Shown here piece after piece: positions 7,112 to 9,275 of a stretch of DNA of 9,275 bases. Position 1 is the first letter of the stretch; every line of letters begins with the position of its first letter. This DNA comes from Candidatus Zipacnadia bacterium (GTDB lineage Bacteria > Armatimonadota > Zipacnadia > Zipacnadales > UBA5352): the NCBI GenBank assembly GCA_029820915.1, contig JALGUI010000074.1, positions 1 through 9,275 of the forward strand, in the 5' to 3' direction. The position numbers and the translations under genes are program-made. The notes under the pieces are model-generated. The model ran no database searches and was not told where the DNA came from. It saw only the letters and a list, made by a program, of their open reading frames with translations.

Positions 7112-7126
7112 CGCTCCTTCGGAGCG
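7112..7126 (-). promoter_or_regulatory. Hairpin containing the rtcB ribosome binding site
   Basis: CGCTCC (7112-7117) and GGAGCG (7121-7126) form a perfect 6-bp stem with a 3-base loop, immediately upstream of the rtcB start. On the minus strand the AAGGAG Shine-Dalgarno sequence begins in the loop and runs into the downstream arm, so most of it would be paired. This could restrain translation initiation, but a stem this short is only modestly stable. Confidence 0.4.
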
Positions 7127-7189
7127 GCAAGTCGGAAGTCGCCAGTCACCAGTCGCAAGCTGACGGCTAACGCCTGACGGCAACGACAA
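7127..7189. repeat. Degenerate heptanucleotide repeat array, about nine units
   Basis: Nine in-phase 7-bp units are visible on the plus strand: GCAAGTC, GGAAGTC, GCCAGTC, ACCAGTC, GCAAGCT, GACGGCT, AACGCCT, GACGGCA and ACGACAA. The first four share an AGTC ending; later units drift toward the ACGGCAA type seen in the longer array at 5358-5504. GGCAAGT occurs in both arrays. The array occupies half of the gap between the DUF721 gene and rtcB and ends 22 bp upstream of the rtcB ATG. Confidence 0.65.
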
Positions 7190-7236
7190 GCGGCGGCAAG
7201 CGACCACCCGACTGGCTACGGCCCCACCGCGTCCGG

Positions 7237-7881
7237 TCAGTTGCCATCGAAGAACTTGCTCAGGCCCTCCTCGCCACCGGCGTTGGTCGGGCGGGCGGTC
7301 GGGCGACAGGCCAGGCAGTACTCCGGCGAGTCGAGATGGTAGACGCCGCAGCCGGGGCAGCGGCGCCAGCCGTGCTCACGCTGCCACACTCGCGCGCGCG
7401 CCTGCAGCAGCATGATCTCCTCCAGCCGATGGCGCAGCGCCCCCTCGAAGTCGCCGACGCGCTCGAGGATCTCTCGGATGTCGTCGGGCGGCACCTCGAC
7501 CTCCGCCAACTCCTCCTCGGTCGGCGACAGTGGCTCTTCCGGCTCCGCGACCGCCGCCTCGCGCCGGCGGCCGACCCCGGCGCTGCTAGGGCGTATCTCG
7601 CGCACGAACTCCTCGCCGAGGCGCCGGTTGAGGCGCCCGATGATCTCGGGCGCGTCGAGCTGAAGCTGCTGCGCGCGCGGCGCCGAGTCGCAACGCACGT
7701 GCACGACGCCGTCGCGCGCGCCGGTCACATGCGTGTGGCGCGCGTACCACTCGCCGGCCACCTCGCGCCAGACGAAGGCGACCATCTCCTCGCGCGACGC
7801 CTCGAGCAGTCCGCGGCTCTTCAGCAGCGCGGTCAGCGCCTCGGTGAGCGGGACGGCTTCTCGTAAGCGGCGCCTGGTCAT
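7237..7881 (-). CDS. dciA: DUF721/DciA-family protein with C-terminal zinc ribbon
   Basis: The N-terminal part of this 214-residue protein (about 10-98) matches the DUF721 pattern: a WREVAGEWYARHTHV segment (38-52), a strand ending in VVHVRCDS, then a QQLQL helix and LNRRLGEEFVREI. DUF721 includes DciA, which works with the replicative helicase DnaB in bacteria lacking DnaC or DnaI. Position right after recF is the classic context. A charged, Glu-rich and probably flexible or helical stretch follows (about 105-170). The C-terminus holds two CxxC knuckles (C175/C178 and C189/C192), predicted to bind zinc. The ATG shares one base with the recF stop (TGATG), implying translational coupling. The DUF721 assignment is good; the helicase-loading role is inferred from the family, and the role of the zinc ribbon is unknown. 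Confidence 0.85.
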   Translation of the reverse strand: MTRRRLREAVPLTEALTALLKSRGLLEASREEMVAFVWREVAGEWYARHTHVTGARDGVVHVRCDSAPRAQQLQLDAPEIIGRLNRRLGEEFVREIRPSSAGVGRRREAAVAEPEEPLSPTEEELAEVEVPPDDIREILERVGDFEGALRHRLEEIMLLQARARVWQREHGWRRCPGCGVYHLDSPEYCLACRPTARPTNAGGEEGLSKFFDGN

Positions 7882-9023
7882 CAGCCTGCGTCCCCGTCGC
7901 AGCCGCCGAGGGCGGCCGCGTGACCGGTCGTATCAATGACGTGCGCATCGGCCAGCCGCTGCCCCAGGTGCCCGGGGCAGCAGGCGCTGGTGACGATCAT
8001 CTGCTCGCGGTCCGCGGACAGGTCCAGCATGGCCGCGCCTCTGTCCGCATCCAGCTCGGACAGGCAGTCGTCCAGGAGCAGGATCGGCTCGGTCGCGGTC
8101 CGCGCGCCCGCGATGCGCGCCTGAGCGAGCTTGAGCGCCAGGGCCGCGGTACGCTGCTGGCCTTGCGACCCGAAGCGGCGCACATCAACGCCGTCGATCG
8201 TCAACTGGATGTCGTCGCGGTGAGGCCCCACCTGCGTCGAGCCGCGCTCGACCTCCCGCCGGTGCGTCGCCTCCAACCGCGTGTAGAAGGCATCCGCAAC
8301 GTCCGCGTCGGCGTCCAGCGGCACCGACGGGGCGTAGCGCACCACCAGCTCCTCCGCGCCCGCTCCGAGGCGGCTATGCAGTGGCGCGGCCTCGGCGGCC
8401 AGCGCCTCGACGAGGCCGGCCCGATCGACGGTGATCGGCCCGCCGGCCTCCACCAGCGCGTGCGTCCACGGCGCCAGGAGCCGCCCGTCGGACCCACCAC
8501 GCGCGAGGGCCCTCAGGACCTCGTTGCGCTGGCGCAGGGCCCGGCGGTAGCGCGCCAGATCGTCGAGATAGCGCGCGCTCATCTGGCCGATGGCCGCATT
8601 CAGGAAGCGTCGCCGGTCGCCCGGCGAGCCCTTGACGACCTGTAGCTCCCCCACCCAGAACAGCACGGCCTGCACGCGGCCGATGATCTCCCGCGCGCCA
8701 GCCACCTCGCGGCCATCAACTTCGATGGTCTTCGCGCTTGACCGTCCACCGGACGGGTCGCCCAGCGTAACGCGGATGGTGACCTCGTGGCCATCGCGCT
8801 CAAAGACGCCGGTCACGCGGGCCGAGGTGCTGCCGTGGCGGATCATGGCCCCGGCGGTGCTGGTCCGCGGTGAAGTCGTGGTGGCCAGCAGGTAGATTGC
8901 CTCGAGCAGCGTCGTCTTCCCGGATGCGTTCGGCCCCAGGATGACGTTGAGCCCTGGTGGCAGCTCGAACCGGGCGCGCTCATAGCAGCGGAAGTTGTCG
9001 AGGCTCAGTGATCTCAGATGCAC
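7881..9023 (-). CDS. recF: DNA replication and repair protein RecF
   Basis: RecF is an SMC-like ABC ATPase that helps load RecA at single-strand gaps. The 380-residue protein is close to the usual size. It opens with HLRSLSLDNFRCYE, the standard first strand, followed by Walker A GPNASGKT (30-37). GPHRDD (267-272), the ABC signature FGSQGQQR (284-291), Walker B ILLLDD (314-319) and the D-loop SELD (322-325) appear in order. A GTG start at 9021-9023 is preferred because it matches the normal N-terminus and has GGGAAGG about nine bases upstream; another GTG at 9051-9053 would add ten residues without family support. The gene lies 121 bp downstream of dnaN and runs by one-base overlap into the DUF721 gene. 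The C-terminal tail (about residues 365-380) is Gly/Ala-rich. Confidence 0.97.
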   Translation of the reverse strand: MHLRSLSLDNFRCYERARFELPPGLNVILGPNASGKTTLLEAIYLLATTTSPRTSTAGAMIRHGSTSARVTGVFERDGHEVTIRVTLGDPSGGRSSAKTIEVDGREVAGAREIIGRVQAVLFWVGELQVVKGSPGDRRRFLNAAIGQMSARYLDDLARYRRALRQRNEVLRALARGGSDGRLLAPWTHALVEAGGPITVDRAGLVEALAAEAAPLHSRLGAGAEELVVRYAPSVPLDADADVADAFYTRLEATHRREVERGSTQVGPHRDDIQLTIDGVDVRRFGSQGQQRTAALALKLAQARIAGARTATEPILLLDDCLSELDADRGAAMLDLSADREQMIVTSACCPGHLGQRLADAHVIDTTGHAAALGGCDGDAG

Positions 9024-9067
9024 GTCCGGCGACCTTCCCGCGCGGCCCGCCACGGACGGCCGACGAT

Positions 9068-9119
9068 CACAGACGACGAAGGCACAGACCGGTCGCCTGT
9101 GCCCATGTTCGTCGCTGTG
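9068..9119. repeat. Long imperfect inverted repeat between dnaN and recF
   Basis: Three collinear arm pairs form one long hairpin: CACAG (9068-9072) with CTGTG (9115-9119), CGACGAA (9074-9080) with TTCGTCG (9108-9114), and GGCACAG (9081-9087) with CTGTGCC (9097-9103). This makes 19 Watson-Crick pairs with one bulged base on one side, a 4-base bulge on the other, and a 9-base loop. It starts 25 bases past the dnaN stop. No T tract follows. It could attenuate dnaN to recF readthrough, stabilise the dnaN mRNA end, or bind a protein. Confidence 0.75.
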
Positions 9120-9144
9120 CGGCCTAGTGCGGCAGTGGGGCCGG

Positions 9145-9275
9145 TCACATGATCTGCATGGGCATTATCACGTACAGGTAATCATCGGAGTCCAGGGGCT
9201 TGAGCGTGCCCGGCGCCAGCGGCTGAGACAGCTCCATGACTACCTGCTCCTCCGCAATGGCCTGCAAGGCCTCGA
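9145..9275 (-). CDS. dnaN: DNA polymerase III beta subunit (sliding clamp), C-terminal fragment
   Basis: Only the last 43 codons are inside the window; the rest lies beyond the right edge. The visible part reads EALQAI, then EEQVVMELSQPLAPGTLKPL and ends DSDDYLYVIMPMQIM before TGA. The closing YVIMPM, preceded by a P-x-x-L-K-P pattern, is the characteristic end of the beta clamp, which tethers polymerase to DNA as a ring-shaped dimer and binds clamp-interacting partners near this C-terminus. Position immediately before recF supports the call. The protein ends QIM where many relatives end with an Arg-Leu pair. Confidence 0.93.
   Translation of the reverse strand, partial: EALQAIAEEQVVMELSQPLAPGTLKPLDSDDYLYVIMPMQIM

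Noticed and set aside
5638..7170. A 510-codon open frame on the plus strand opposite rtcB
   Set aside because: It mirrors rtcB almost exactly, has the composition of an antisense shadow (Arg, His, Ala, Leu) and no recognisable domain.

Overview
This window is GC-rich bacterial chromosomal DNA (by eye about two thirds G+C). All seven recognisable genes, plus one gene fragment, lie on the minus strand, so the biological order runs from right to left. The right end holds the tail of dnaN, followed by recF and a DUF721/DciA-family gene. This dnaN-recF-DUF721 block normally sits beside dnaA, so the replication origin is probably just beyond the right edge and the genes appear co-oriented with fork movement. 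The phylum cannot be fixed from the sequence. The Xyl-isomerase-like sugar isomerase, heptanucleotide intergenic repeats and high GC would suit Armatimonadota, Chloroflexota or a similar environmental lineage, but this is only a guess.

Layout in transcription order: dnaN C-terminus (9275-9145); a 121-bp gap with a strong imperfect hairpin; recF (9023-7881), overlapping the DUF721 gene by one base (TGATG); a 132-bp gap with a degenerate 7-bp repeat array; rtcB RNA ligase (7104-5644); a 310-bp gap with two adjacent hairpins and a 21-unit 7-bp repeat array; a CaCA-family cation antiporter (5333-4311); a 186-bp gap with a compact GC hairpin; serS (4124-2841); a 256-bp gap with a hairpin and a good sigma70-like promoter; a membrane-bound PAS histidine kinase (2566-926); a 121-bp gap; and a TIM-barrel sugar phosphate isomerase/epimerase (804-10).

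Functionally, dnaN, recF and the DUF721 gene form a replication and recombination group. gyrB and gyrA, which often follow recF, are absent, and rtcB, the antiporter and serS come next instead. The remaining genes look like independent transcription units, since each gap is over 100 bp and several contain hairpins. No complete new multi-gene system is visible. The most unusual material is intergenic: two in-phase 7-bp repeat arrays, each ending 22-24 bp upstream of a start codon, and several long inverted repeats.
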